From: Candidatus Pacearchaeota archaeon
GTDB taxonomy: Archaea; Nanoarchaeota; Nanoarchaeia; Pacearchaeales; GW2011-AR1
Assembly (NCBI GenBank): GCA_002686195.1
Contig: NZAS01000227.1
Coordinates: forward strand, 1 to 10,424
Direction: 5' to 3'
DNA: 10,424 bases
Positions 1 through 7,560 of the stretch are shown here, piece after piece; within the stretch, counting starts at the first letter, position 1; each line of letters opens with the position of its first letter. The notes under the pieces are model-generated. The model ran no database searches and was not told the origin of the DNA. It saw nothing but the letters and a program-made list of their open reading frames with translations. The position numbers and the translations under genes are program-made.

Positions 1-1
1 A

Positions 2-2416
2 GCTACTTTAGATGAAGCACCAAAGAAAATAGAACAAGTAGTTGGTGTTTATGTTGGTAGATTTCAACCATTTCATGCTGGTCATTTTAACACTTATAAT
101 GAAATGGTTAAAGAATTTGGTAAGTCCAATGTTTTCATAGCTACATCTAATGTAAGTGGTGGTGACAGACATCCATTCAATTTTAAAGAGAAACAAAAAA
201 TTATTAGTAAAATGTATGGTATAAAGAAGAGTTCTATTGTTCAAGAAAAAAATGTTTATTCACCAGTTAATATTCTATCCAAGTTTGATTCAGAAAGTAC
301 TGCATTAGCCGTAGGCGTTGGTCAAAAAGATGGTAGTAGACTTGGTGGCAAGTATTATAAGAAATTTACTGGAAAAAATATGAAGGGTTTTGAGGATGAG
401 GGCTATATTTATATAGTACCAACGTTTAAGTTAAAAGTTGGTGGTACTAATATAAGTGGAACGACAGTTAGGAAGTTATTGGGTTCGCCTGATATAGATG
501 AAAATAAAAAGAAGAAGTTATTTAAGGTTATTTTTGGTAAGTTTGATAGTTCAATGTATGATTTTATAACTAATAGAATAATGTTCGACCATAAAGAACC
601 GAAAGGTATACTTTTGACTAAAGAAATTGTAACTAATTTTTGTGTTGAAAATGATGTACAAAAAATGATACAAGAGTCTTCTACAATTAAGACTACTAAT
701 TTGAAGGGAGGTAAAGTGGAAGGTGGTGGAGCTCCAGATGATGGGCCAGGAACATTTTATAGAAGTTTTTCAGACTATTATAGAGTATCTAAAGATGCAG
801 TACCTTGGTTTATGCAAAAAACTGGTTGGTCTGTTGTTGAATTTATGATAAAAGATAAAGAACCAGAAGTTTTAGACCCGGATATTGATTTTACTATGAT
901 TGAAGACCCAGTATCTAATGTTACATTTGGACGAGTTGGTTCTATACCAGGTAGTAAACACGCCTCAAGGGATTATTTACAAAGGTTAACAAGTATATCA
1001 GAAAGACTTGGTTGGGAAATACTTAAATGGATGCATCAAGATGGTAAAGGAGTTGAGATATCACAAAAACCAACAGAAGAATATGGTAAAGGTAAAACCG
1101 CATGGTCTGTTAAAGGAACTAAAGGTAAAAAAGCTAAATTAAAAGAAAGAATTGATATTGTAGATGATGTAAAAAGGTTAATGACAGAAGGTGGAGCGTA
1201 TGGACATTTATCACATCCATTTGATGATAATAACTTAACATTCAGAGACTTTAAAACAATGATTGTTAATACACTACAAGGTAACCTTAGTAAAGAAAAA
1301 CCAGCTACAGAAAAGACAGATGGTCAGAATATAATGATAAGTTGGAGAAATGGTAAACTTATAGCGGCTAGAAACAAAGGTCATTTGATGAATAAAGGTG
1401 CTAGTGCATTAACTACGGCGGGTATTAGTAAAATGTTTGCAGGTAGAGGTGATTTGCACAAAGCTTTTGCAGGAGCTATGAGAGATTTAGAAGATGCTAT
1501 AGGTGCTCTTAGTGATAAACAAATAGATAAGATTTTTAAAGAGGGTGAACAATTTATGTCTTTGGAAATTATCTATCCAAAAACAGCAAATGTGATTCCA
1601 TATGAAAAATCATTATTGATATTTCATGGTGTACTTCAATATGATGATAAAGGAAATGCAATAGGTGACTATTCTCAATTTGCAAGAATGTTAACTGGTA
1701 TGATTAAACAAGTTAACAAGGATGTACAAACTCAATATAAAATAGAATATCCACCAGTTGTAGAATTACCAAAAGTAAAGGACTTTTCAAATCGTAAAAA
1801 ATTCTATCTTGGTAAATTAAACACTTTACAGAAAAAATATAAGTTAAAACCTAATAATACATTGGGCGACTACCATCAAGCTTTTTGGACAGACTATATT
1901 AACAAAGCTTTAAAGAGAACTAAGACTAAATTACCAGAGAGTATGTTTATTAGATTAGTTAAAAGATGGGCATTTTTTGATAAGTCATATAAGATTCCAC
2001 AAATTAAAAAGGATATGAAAAGTTTTCCAAAATTTTTAGATTGGGTTTTAACTACTGATAAAGAAGACCATAAAGCAAAATTTAAAGAAAATATCACACC
2101 TTGGGAAGAATTGTTTTTAGGACTTGGTACAGAAATAATGTTAAATATGACACAATTATTGACTGCTAATCCAGATACAGGAGCTCAAAAAATCAAAAAG
2201 GATATAGAAGATACTATAAAAGCGGTTCAAAGTAGTGGTGATTTAAATTTAATAAAAAAATTAGAAACTCAATTAAAAAAATTAAAATCAATAGGCGGAT
2301 TTGGTGCTATAACTTCAACAGAAGGTATAACATTTACCTTTAATAATAAGTTATATAAATATACTGGTACTTTTGCACCAGTTAATCAAATCTTAGGTTT
2401 ATTAAAATACATATAG
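2..2416 (+). CDS. Partial fusion protein: NMN/cytidylyl-transferase-like domain plus ligase-like nucleotidyltransferase domain
   Basis: The reading frame is open from base 2, so the true start lies upstream; the first in-window ATG (104) would cut off the active-site motif and is not the start. Numbering from base 2, residues 13-32 contain GRFQPFHAGH (nt 56-85), the HxGH nucleotide-binding signature in the form typical of NadM/NadR-type NMN adenylyltransferases. It is followed by a HPF..KEK segment and by ISGTTVR (nt 452-472), the matching ISxTxxR motif. The C-terminal half has KTDG (nt 1313-1324), the lysine motif I of the DNA/RNA ligase and capping-enzyme superfamily. Then come a motif III-like glutamate (nt 1565), EGITF as motif IV (nt 2321) and a KLYK motif V-like stretch near nt 2348. 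Phage genes of this style exist in marine T4-like phages, usually unnamed. Activities are inferred from motifs; the substrates are unknown. A Gly-rich linker (nt 704-754) follows the first domain. Confidence 0.8.
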   Translation, partial: ATLDEAPKKIEQVVGVYVGRFQPFHAGHFNTYNEMVKEFGKSNVFIATSNVSGGDRHPFNFKEKQKIISKMYGIKKSSIVQEKNVYSPVNILSKFDSESTALAVGVGQKDGSRLGGKYYKKFTGKNMKGFEDEGYIYIVPTFKLKVGGTNISGTTVRKLLGSPDIDENKKKKLFKVIFGKFDSSMYDFITNRIMFDHKEPKGILLTKEIVTNFCVENDVQKMIQESSTIKTTNLKGGKVEGGGAPDDGPGTFYRSFSDYYRVSKDAVPWFMQKTGWSVVEFMIKDKEPEVLDPDIDFTMIEDPVSNVTFGRVGSIPGSKHASRDYLQRLTSISERLGWEILKWMHQDGKGVEISQKPTEEYGKGKTAWSVKGTKGKKAKLKERIDIVDDVKRLMTEGGAYGHLSHPFDDNNLTFRDFKTMIVNTLQGNLSKEKPATEKTDGQNIMISWRNGKLIAARNKGHLMNKGASALTTAGISKMFAGRGDLHKAFAGAMRDLEDAIGALSDKQIDKIFKEGEQFMSLEIIYPKTANVIPYEKSLLIFHGVLQYDDKGNAIGDYSQFARMLTGMIKQVNKDVQTQYKIEYPPVVELPKVKDFSNRKKFYLGKLNTLQKKYKLKPNNTLGDYHQAFWTDYINKALKRTKTKLPESMFIRLVKRWAFFDKSYKIPQIKKDMKSFPKFLDWVLTTDKEDHKAKFKENITPWEELFLGLGTEIMLNMTQLLTANPDTGAQKIKKDIEDTIKAVQSSGDLNLIKKLETQLKKLKSIGGFGAITSTEGITFTFNNKLYKYTGTFAPVNQILGLLKYI
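2354..2361 (+). promoter_or_regulatory. Possible T4-type late promoter box (TATAAATA)
   Basis: This is an exact match to the T4 late promoter core TATAAATA. It lies inside the end of the fusion gene, about 60 bases upstream of the zinc-ribbon gene, where it could drive the packaging cluster. In DNA this AT-rich about two such octamers are expected per strand in 10 kb by chance, and another exact copy sits well inside the portal gene at 4911-4918, so position is the only support. Confidence 0.2.
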
Positions 2417-2423
2417 GATAATT

Positions 2424-3005
2424 ATGGCAGGATATAGTAAAGAGTCGGAAAGACAAAATAAAGCATTACAATCTATTATAGATGGTGATACTCCAGAAAG
2501 AAGAGTAATGGTTGGATATAATCCAGTAAAAGAAAAACATGGTGATATACAAAGTCATTTAACTGATGTAATGAAAGATGTTAGAATGCCTTGGTTTTGT
2601 CCAGAGTGTGATAAGACGATGAAGATAAAACTGGATGATAAAATGTGGAGATTGTTTGGACATTGTTTTGATTGTCAAGTAAAAATTGAAACTAAACTTC
2701 GTATTGAGGGAAAATATGAAGAATGGGCTAAAAAGAAAGTTTTGTTGAATCAACGTTCTTTTGTAACTGAACAATTAGAGAGTGTTGAAGAATGGAAAAA
2801 TCAAGGAGATGTAACTTTTTATAATCAGGTTAATCCAGATGGTCATTCTGTAGAAAAGGAAACTTGGAGTACAGATAAAGAACAATTAGAAAAACTTGCA
2901 AAAGAGGCAACGGATAATTATACTGATTTATTAGAAAAAATTAATTTAGAATTATCAGAATTAGATAATGAAGGAGTAAAAGATGGCAGTAACATCAATA
3001 GCTGA
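2424..3005 (+). CDS. Zinc-ribbon protein upstream of terminase genes, function unknown
   Basis: This 193-residue protein has a CPEC...CFDC four-cysteine array (C59, C62, C81, C84; spacing CxxC-18-CxxC) that should bind one zinc. The N-terminus is polar. The C-terminal 90 residues are charged, contain several tryptophans and are probably helical, with a leucine-rich stretch near residues 168-180 that could form a short coiled coil. The start is supported by AGGA five bases upstream of the ATG, overlapping the stop of the preceding gene. The end overlaps the next gene by 23 bases. Its place just before terL in a T4-like packaging cluster suggests a role in DNA packaging or late gene expression, possibly as a DNA-binding partner of the terminase. 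That is inference from context. It is not recognisable as T4 gp16. Confidence 0.8.
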   Translation: MAGYSKESERQNKALQSIIDGDTPERRVMVGYNPVKEKHGDIQSHLTDVMKDVRMPWFCPECDKTMKIKLDDKMWRLFGHCFDCQVKIETKLRIEGKYEEWAKKKVLLNQRSFVTEQLESVEEWKNQGDVTFYNQVNPDGHSVEKETWSTDKEQLEKLAKEATDNYTDLLEKINLELSELDNEGVKDGSNINS

Positions 3006-3204
3006 GTTGAAAACTAAAATACAAACTCTTAGTGGTAATAAGAGGGAAAATTTACGTAATTCAACTTATTTGTCAACAATAGCAACAGAATTACAAACTG
3101 AAGTAGTACAGTTGGAAGCGTCAGGAAGTGATGCAGATTTAATTTCTCAAGCTAAAACATACTTGACTAAAATACAAACACAATATACGAGTTCAATATC
3201 ATAA
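2983..3204 (+). CDS. Small helical protein immediately upstream of TerL; candidate small-terminase analogue
   Basis: This 73-residue protein has no cysteine or tryptophan and is rich in Thr, Ser, Leu and Gln. It looks like two helices (about residues 5-45 and 50-70) around a Gly-Ser-Asp turn, suited to oligomerisation. AAGGAG at 2971-2976, six bases before the ATG, is a strong ribosome binding site. The gene begins inside the end of the zinc-ribbon gene and ends directly against the terL start codon, so the three are probably translated as a coupled unit. The gene before terL is normally the small terminase subunit, but T4 gp16 is about 164 residues and this is less than half that. Small terminase is therefore only a positional guess; no family is recognised. 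Confidence 0.75.
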   Translation: MAVTSIAELKTKIQTLSGNKRENLRNSTYLSTIATELQTEVVQLEASGSDADLISQAKTYLTKIQTQYTSSIS

Positions 3205-4785
3205 ATGAGTAACTCAAAAGACTTAAAAAAGTTAATTAGGTCTGAGTATGTAAAATGTGCTAAAGACCCAGTATACTTTATGAAAAAGTATTGTATGATA
3301 CAGCATCCAATAAAAGGTAAAATACCATTTCATCTCTGGGACTTTCAAGAAAAGACATTAAATGATTTTAAAGGTCATAAACTTAATGTAATTCTTAAAG
3401 CAAGACAATTGGGTATGTCTACTTTAACGGCAGGATACTCATTGTGGATGATGACATTTCACGAAGACAAAAATATTCTTGTTATAGCTACAAAACAAGA
3501 TACAGCTAAAAATCTTGTAACTAAAGTTCGTGTAATGCATGCTAATTTACCAACATGGTTGAAACAAAGCTGTGTGGAAGATAATAAATTGTCATTAAGA
3601 TATAGAAATGGTTCTCAAGTTAAAGCTGTAGCAAGTTCAGACGAAGCCGGTCGTTCAGAAGCATTATCATTACTTGTTCTTGATGAAGCCGCTTTTATTG
3701 ATAACATTGATACAATATGGGCAGCGGCATCACAAACATTATCTACAGGTGGTCAATGTATTGCATTATCTACACCAAATGGTGTTGGTAATTGGTTTCA
3801 TAAAACGTGGATAGAAGCGGAAGATGGTTTAAGTGGATGGAACTTTATAAAGTTACATTGGACAATACATCCAGAACGAGGTGAGGAATGGAGACAAAAA
3901 CAAGATACTTTATTAGGGCCTTCATTAGCGGCACAAGAATGTGATTGTAGTTTTATAACATCTGGTCAAACAGTAATAGATGGTATGATTATAGAAGAAT
4001 ATAGAGAAACTCAAATTAAAGAACCAATAGAACGTAGAGGATTCGATTCAAATATGTGGATTTGGGAGTATCCAGATTATTCTAAAGATTATATTGTTAG
4101 TGCAGATGTTAGTAGAGGTGATGGTTCTGATTTTTCTGCGTTTCATGTACTTGATATTGAACAAATGAAACAAGTTGCCGAATATAGAGGTAAAATTGGA
4201 ACTAAAGATTTTGGTAATATGTGTGTTAGTGTAGCTACAGAATATAATAAAGCTTTGTTGATTGTTGAAAATAATAATATTGGTTGGTCTGCTATACAAA
4301 CTATAATAGATTCAGAATATCCAAATTTATTTTATACATCAAAAGATTTAACATATGTTGATACGGCTAGACAAATTACAAATAGATATCGAAGTGCTGA
4401 TAGAAATATGGTGCCTGGATTTAGTATGACACAAAAGACAAGACCACTTGTTATTGCTAAATTAGATGAATATTTTAGAGAAAAATCGGTTAATATAAGT
4501 TCTCAGAGATTAATTGATGAGTTATTTGTATTTATATATAAGAATGGTAAAGCCACAGCTATGAGTGGTTATAATGATGACCTTGTTATGAGTTTAGCAA
4601 TTGGTTTATGGGTCAGAGATACTGCATTAAGATTAAGAGCAGAAGGCATAGAATTAACAAAACGTTCATTAGATTATTTTCAATCACATCAAGCTATATA
4701 TGATACAGATGTTGAAAACGAAAATGACTCTTGGAAAATGGATGTTGGTAAAGAAAAAGAAGATTTAACTTGGTTAATAAAATAA
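3205..4785 (+). CDS. terL: Terminase large subunit (T4 gp17-like packaging ATPase and nuclease)
   Basis: This is the motor that cuts concatemeric DNA and pumps it through the portal using ATP. The 526-residue protein has the expected two halves. In the ATPase domain there are a Q-motif-like segment with Q48, a Walker A variant ARQLGMST (66-73), Walker B LLVLDE (156-161, catalytic E161) and the coupling motif STPNG (189-193). In the RNase H-fold nuclease domain, D301 in SADVSRGDGSD, E355 in IVENNN and D458/D459 in GYNDDLVMS match the acidic triad of gp17. Length is somewhat below T4 gp17 (610), with a shorter N-terminus. The ATG directly abuts the preceding TAA and has no clear Shine-Dalgarno sequence, so translation probably depends on re-initiation from the upstream gene. 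All key residues are present and there is no frameshift or intein. Confidence 0.97.
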   Translation: MSNSKDLKKLIRSEYVKCAKDPVYFMKKYCMIQHPIKGKIPFHLWDFQEKTLNDFKGHKLNVILKARQLGMSTLTAGYSLWMMTFHEDKNILVIATKQDTAKNLVTKVRVMHANLPTWLKQSCVEDNKLSLRYRNGSQVKAVASSDEAGRSEALSLLVLDEAAFIDNIDTIWAAASQTLSTGGQCIALSTPNGVGNWFHKTWIEAEDGLSGWNFIKLHWTIHPERGEEWRQKQDTLLGPSLAAQECDCSFITSGQTVIDGMIIEEYRETQIKEPIERRGFDSNMWIWEYPDYSKDYIVSADVSRGDGSDFSAFHVLDIEQMKQVAEYRGKIGTKDFGNMCVSVATEYNKALLIVENNNIGWSAIQTIIDSEYPNLFYTSKDLTYVDTARQITNRYRSADRNMVPGFSMTQKTRPLVIAKLDEYFREKSVNISSQRLIDELFVFIYKNGKATAMSGYNDDLVMSLAIGLWVRDTALRLRAEGIELTKRSLDYFQSHQAIYDTDVENENDSWKMDVGKEKEDLTWLIK

Positions 4786-4797
4786 TAAGAGGATAAA

Positions 4798-6630
4798 ATG
4801 GCAGATACAAGTTTAAGAAGTAGATTAAAAAGACTATTTTCAACAAATGTGATTGTAAGGCATGCTGGTGGAAAGACTTTAAAAGTAGCTGACACAAATA
4901 GAGTACAAGCTATAAATAAAGATATCACCGATAGATTTACGAAATTATATACAAACATGACAAATATAGGGTATGGTACTAAAAATAGTATGTTTCAATC
5001 ATCGCAACGAATTGGTCTGTTTCAAGATTATGAAACAATGGATGCAGACCCAATAATATCATCAGCTCTTGATATCTATGCAGATGAATCATCAATGCGG
5101 TCTGAGTATGGTCAAATATTAGAAATACATTCGGAAGATAATAATATTAATGATATTTTACAAAATTTATATTATGATATTATTAATATAGAGTTTAATT
5201 TATGGCCATGGATTCGTAATATGTGTAAGTATGGTGATTTCTTTTTACAACTTGACATTCATGAAAAATATGGAATTACAAATGTAGTACCATTATCTGC
5301 ATATGATATTACCAGAGTTGAAGGAGAAGATGAAACTAATCCACATTATGTGAAATTTATTTTGGAAGGTGGACAAAGTTTACATACATATAAAGCTGGT
5401 AAAGTTGACAATGAATTTGAAAATTATGAGATAGCACATTTTAGACTTTTATCAGATAGTAATCTATTACCATATGGTAAGTCTATGGTTGAAGGTGCTC
5501 GTAAGGTTTGGAAACAATTGTCTCTTATGGAAGATGCTATGTTAATTCATAGAATTATGAGAGCACCAGAAAAAAGAATTTTTAAGATTGATATTGGTAA
5601 TATACCACCAAATGAAGTTGATAATTATATGCAACGTATTATTAATAAGATGAAAAAAGCACCAGTTATAGATAAAGATACAGGCGATTATAATTTAAAA
5701 TATAATATTCAGAATTTAACTGAAGATTTTTTCTTACCAGTACGTGGTGGAGATAGTGGAACTGAAATAACTGAAGCTCCTGGATTATCATATGAAACAG
5801 TAGATGACATTGATTATTTACGAAACAAATTATTAGCGGCATTAAAGATACCTAAAGCGTTTCTTGGTTATGAAGAAGAGTTGAATGCAAAAGCAACTTT
5901 AGCAGCAGAAGATGTTAGATTTGCTCGTACTATTGAAAGAATTCAAAGAATTGTTGTTAGTGAGTTAACAAAAATTGGTATTGTTCATTTATATTCACAA
6001 GGATATTGTGATGCAGACCTTGTTAATTTTAGTTTACAGTTGACAAATCCATCTATGATATATGAACAAGAAAAAATAGAGTTGTGGTCAAGTAAAATTG
6101 ATTTAGCTGGAACTATGAAAGATAATAAAATATTATCAACGGAATTTGTGTATGATAAAATTTTTGGATTTTCAGACCAAGAAAAAGCAACTGTAAGACA
6201 ACAACTTATTGATGACCAAAAACGACAATTTAGATATGAAGCTATTGAACAAGAAGGTACAGACCCAGCCGCGGAAGGTGGCCCTGGAGAGGATGAGTTT
6301 GGTGAAGATGATTTGGAATCGCCAACTGATGATGGTATGTATAGAACTGGAGATGAACTTGGACCAGAAGGTGGTTCACCAGAAGGTGGATGGAAAGGTG
6401 CAGGCAGACCAAAAAAACCAGCTAAATTTGGTAAGGATGGTTCGGCTAGAGGAAGAGACCCACTTGGAGTTGTTGATATGAAAAAAGGTGGTTCGTCATT
6501 AGCTTTAGCTCACTTTGAGAGGTTGAAAAAGTCAATGGGAAAGAAAGATTTACAATTATTACAAGAAACAAATTCTTTAGAAGAAGAGTATAAACGAGAA
6601 GTAAAAGATACTTTAGATAACGATAAATAA
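4798..6630 (+). CDS. Portal vertex protein (T4 gp20-like)
   Basis: This forms the dodecameric portal ring at the single capsid vertex through which DNA enters and leaves, and it nucleates prohead assembly. The 610-residue protein has gp20-family landmarks: the block around DPIISSALDIYADE (84-97), the HRIMRAPEKRIFKIDIGN block (251-268), and LRNKLLAALKIPKAFLG (341-357) before the long helix and crown region. AAGAGG at 4787-4792, six bases before the ATG, is a good ribosome binding site. The protein is about 85 residues longer than T4 gp20 (524). The extra length is a low-complexity Gly/Glu/Asp/Pro-rich stretch (about 485-560) that changes from acidic to basic, followed by a charged helical end (566-610). 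Unlike T4, there are no tail-tube or sheath genes between terminase and portal. Confidence 0.96.
   Translation: MADTSLRSRLKRLFSTNVIVRHAGGKTLKVADTNRVQAINKDITDRFTKLYTNMTNIGYGTKNSMFQSSQRIGLFQDYETMDADPIISSALDIYADESSMRSEYGQILEIHSEDNNINDILQNLYYDIINIEFNLWPWIRNMCKYGDFFLQLDIHEKYGITNVVPLSAYDITRVEGEDETNPHYVKFILEGGQSLHTYKAGKVDNEFENYEIAHFRLLSDSNLLPYGKSMVEGARKVWKQLSLMEDAMLIHRIMRAPEKRIFKIDIGNIPPNEVDNYMQRIINKMKKAPVIDKDTGDYNLKYNIQNLTEDFFLPVRGGDSGTEITEAPGLSYETVDDIDYLRNKLLAALKIPKAFLGYEEELNAKATLAAEDVRFARTIERIQRIVVSELTKIGIVHLYSQGYCDADLVNFSLQLTNPSMIYEQEKIELWSSKIDLAGTMKDNKILSTEFVYDKIFGFSDQEKATVRQQLIDDQKRQFRYEAIEQEGTDPAAEGGPGEDEFGEDDLESPTDDGMYRTGDELGPEGGSPEGGWKGAGRPKKPAKFGKDGSARGRDPLGVVDMKKGGSSLALAHFERLKKSMGKKDLQLLQETNSLEEEYKREVKDTLDNDK
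6622..6629 (+). promoter_or_regulatory. Possible late promoter box (GATAAATA) at the end of portal
   Basis: GATAAATA matches the T4 late promoter core TATAAATA at seven of eight positions and overlaps the portal stop codon. It lies at the start of the only real intergenic gap in the window, about 55 bases before the next start codon, which is a sensible place for a late promoter. The match is easily reached by chance in AT-rich DNA. Confidence 0.25.
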
Positions 6631-6684
6631 AGTTCTTCTATATTTATAATTGTATCATAGTACAAAAATTAATTGGAGTAACAA
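6631..6684 (+). other. Intergenic leader between portal and the next gene
   Basis: This 54-base gap is the longest non-coding stretch in the window. It holds a weak inverted repeat TTGTA-6-TACAA (6650-6665), too short and AT-rich to be a convincing terminator, and a strong Shine-Dalgarno sequence GGAG (6675-6678) six bases before the ATG at 6685. A leader preceded by a late-promoter-like box suggests that the following cluster may be transcribed separately. Confidence 0.45.
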
Positions 6685-7560
6685 ATGAGTTCACTTATAA
6701 AGCATTTAAAAATTAAAAATACTGGAATATTGTTTGAGTTGTTAACAAGACAAGTTACAGCTGATATTATGAAAGATGCAAAGAAATCTACGGCTGTCAT
6801 GTTGATTAAGAAATATTTTAAAGAAAGTACAGAACTTGGTCAAGAATTACAACTTTATAATGTGTTAGCACACGAAAAATTTCCACACGAAAATCAAGCC
6901 GAAAGGTTAATTGATGCTGTTATTAAAACAAGAACTAAATTATCCAATAAGAAATTAAAACAAGAAAAATATAATCTTATTAAGGATATAAAAGATAATT
7001 ATGTTATTAGTGAATTTTTTAGTTCACGTATTCCCAATTATAAACTCTTAGCGTCAGTATATAAAGTATTTGGATATACTACCGAAGGTCAAAAACATGA
7101 CCCGACAGATGAAGTTAAAAGTAGATTTGCAATAGTTGAACATATTATTAGAAAAAAGATAGATAGTAGTATAAAAACAAATAGAATAATTGAAAAATAT
7201 AAAAAACAAGATAAAGATATGAGATTATTATCTTATAGTATTTTAGTAGACAAGTTTAATACAAAGTATTCATCTTTAAATGAAGAACAACAAGTTTTAC
7301 TTAAAAAATATATAGAGAATATTTCAAATACAAATTCTTTAAGAGAATTTATTAATAATGAAGTTAAAAGATTAACTAAAACGTTAAAATCAAATTTAAA
7401 AGAAGTTGATGACAAAGTTACTACTATAAAATTAAAGGAAGCTACACGATTAACTAAGAAGATGACAAATCATAAAATTGTTAAGGATAGCGATGTTGTT
7501 AATTTAATGAGATATTATGAGTTGGTTAAAGAAGTTAAAAATGTCATTTCAAAAAATTAA
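6685..7560 (+). CDS. Conserved-type phage protein between portal and protease, function unknown
   Basis: This 291-residue protein is Lys-rich, almost entirely helical in appearance, has no cysteine, and has neither signal peptide nor membrane segment. The N-terminal block KNTGILFELLTRQVTADI (11-28) looks like a strongly conserved signature; I recall similar unnamed proteins beside portal genes in marine T4-like phages, but cannot verify this here. A second notable block is IPNYKLLASVYKVFGY (115-130). The start is fixed by GGAG six bases upstream. The 3' end overlaps the next gene by about 20 bases. T4 has the prohead core genes 67 and 68 at this position, but those are much smaller and no similarity is evident. 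A role in prohead core or portal assembly is inferred from position only. Confidence 0.85.
   Translation: MSSLIKHLKIKNTGILFELLTRQVTADIMKDAKKSTAVMLIKKYFKESTELGQELQLYNVLAHEKFPHENQAERLIDAVIKTRTKLSNKKLKQEKYNLIKDIKDNYVISEFFSSRIPNYKLLASVYKVFGYTTEGQKHDPTDEVKSRFAIVEHIIRKKIDSSIKTNRIIEKYKKQDKDMRLLSYSILVDKFNTKYSSLNEEQQVLLKKYIENISNTNSLREFINNEVKRLTKTLKSNLKEVDDKVTTIKLKEATRLTKKMTNHKIVKDSDVVNLMRYYELVKEVKNVISKN

Noticed and set aside
8..244. Open frame on the - strand opposite the fusion gene
   Set aside because: It lies opposite a frame with clear enzyme motifs; its composition (Phe, Asn, Ile, Thr) is typical of the reverse complement of AT-rich coding DNA.
2..580. HxGH domain as evidence of host chromosomal DNA or a prophage boundary
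   Set aside because: The domain is part of one continuous frame with the ligase-like half, has phage-like composition, and sits next to terL with no integrase or attachment site in view.
4048..4299. Open frames on the - strand inside terL, and others at 1894-2097, 2559-2774, 4689-4958, 7233-7415 and 9916-10146
   Set aside because: All lie opposite well-supported + strand genes, have no recognisable motif, and show reverse-complement composition.
6209..6481. Overlapping + strand frame inside the portal gene
   Set aside because: It coincides with the portal's low-complexity extension, where repetitive codons keep the other frames open; it has no good ribosome binding site and no protein-like pattern.
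6650..6665. TTGTA/TACAA inverted repeat as a terminator
   Set aside because: A five-pair AT-rich stem without a following U-run is too weak to terminate.
7517..7540. Upstream ATG for the 80-residue gene
   Set aside because: It would give an 88-residue product with a longer overlap and a weaker ribosome binding site; the ATG at 7541 has AAAGAAG at proper spacing.
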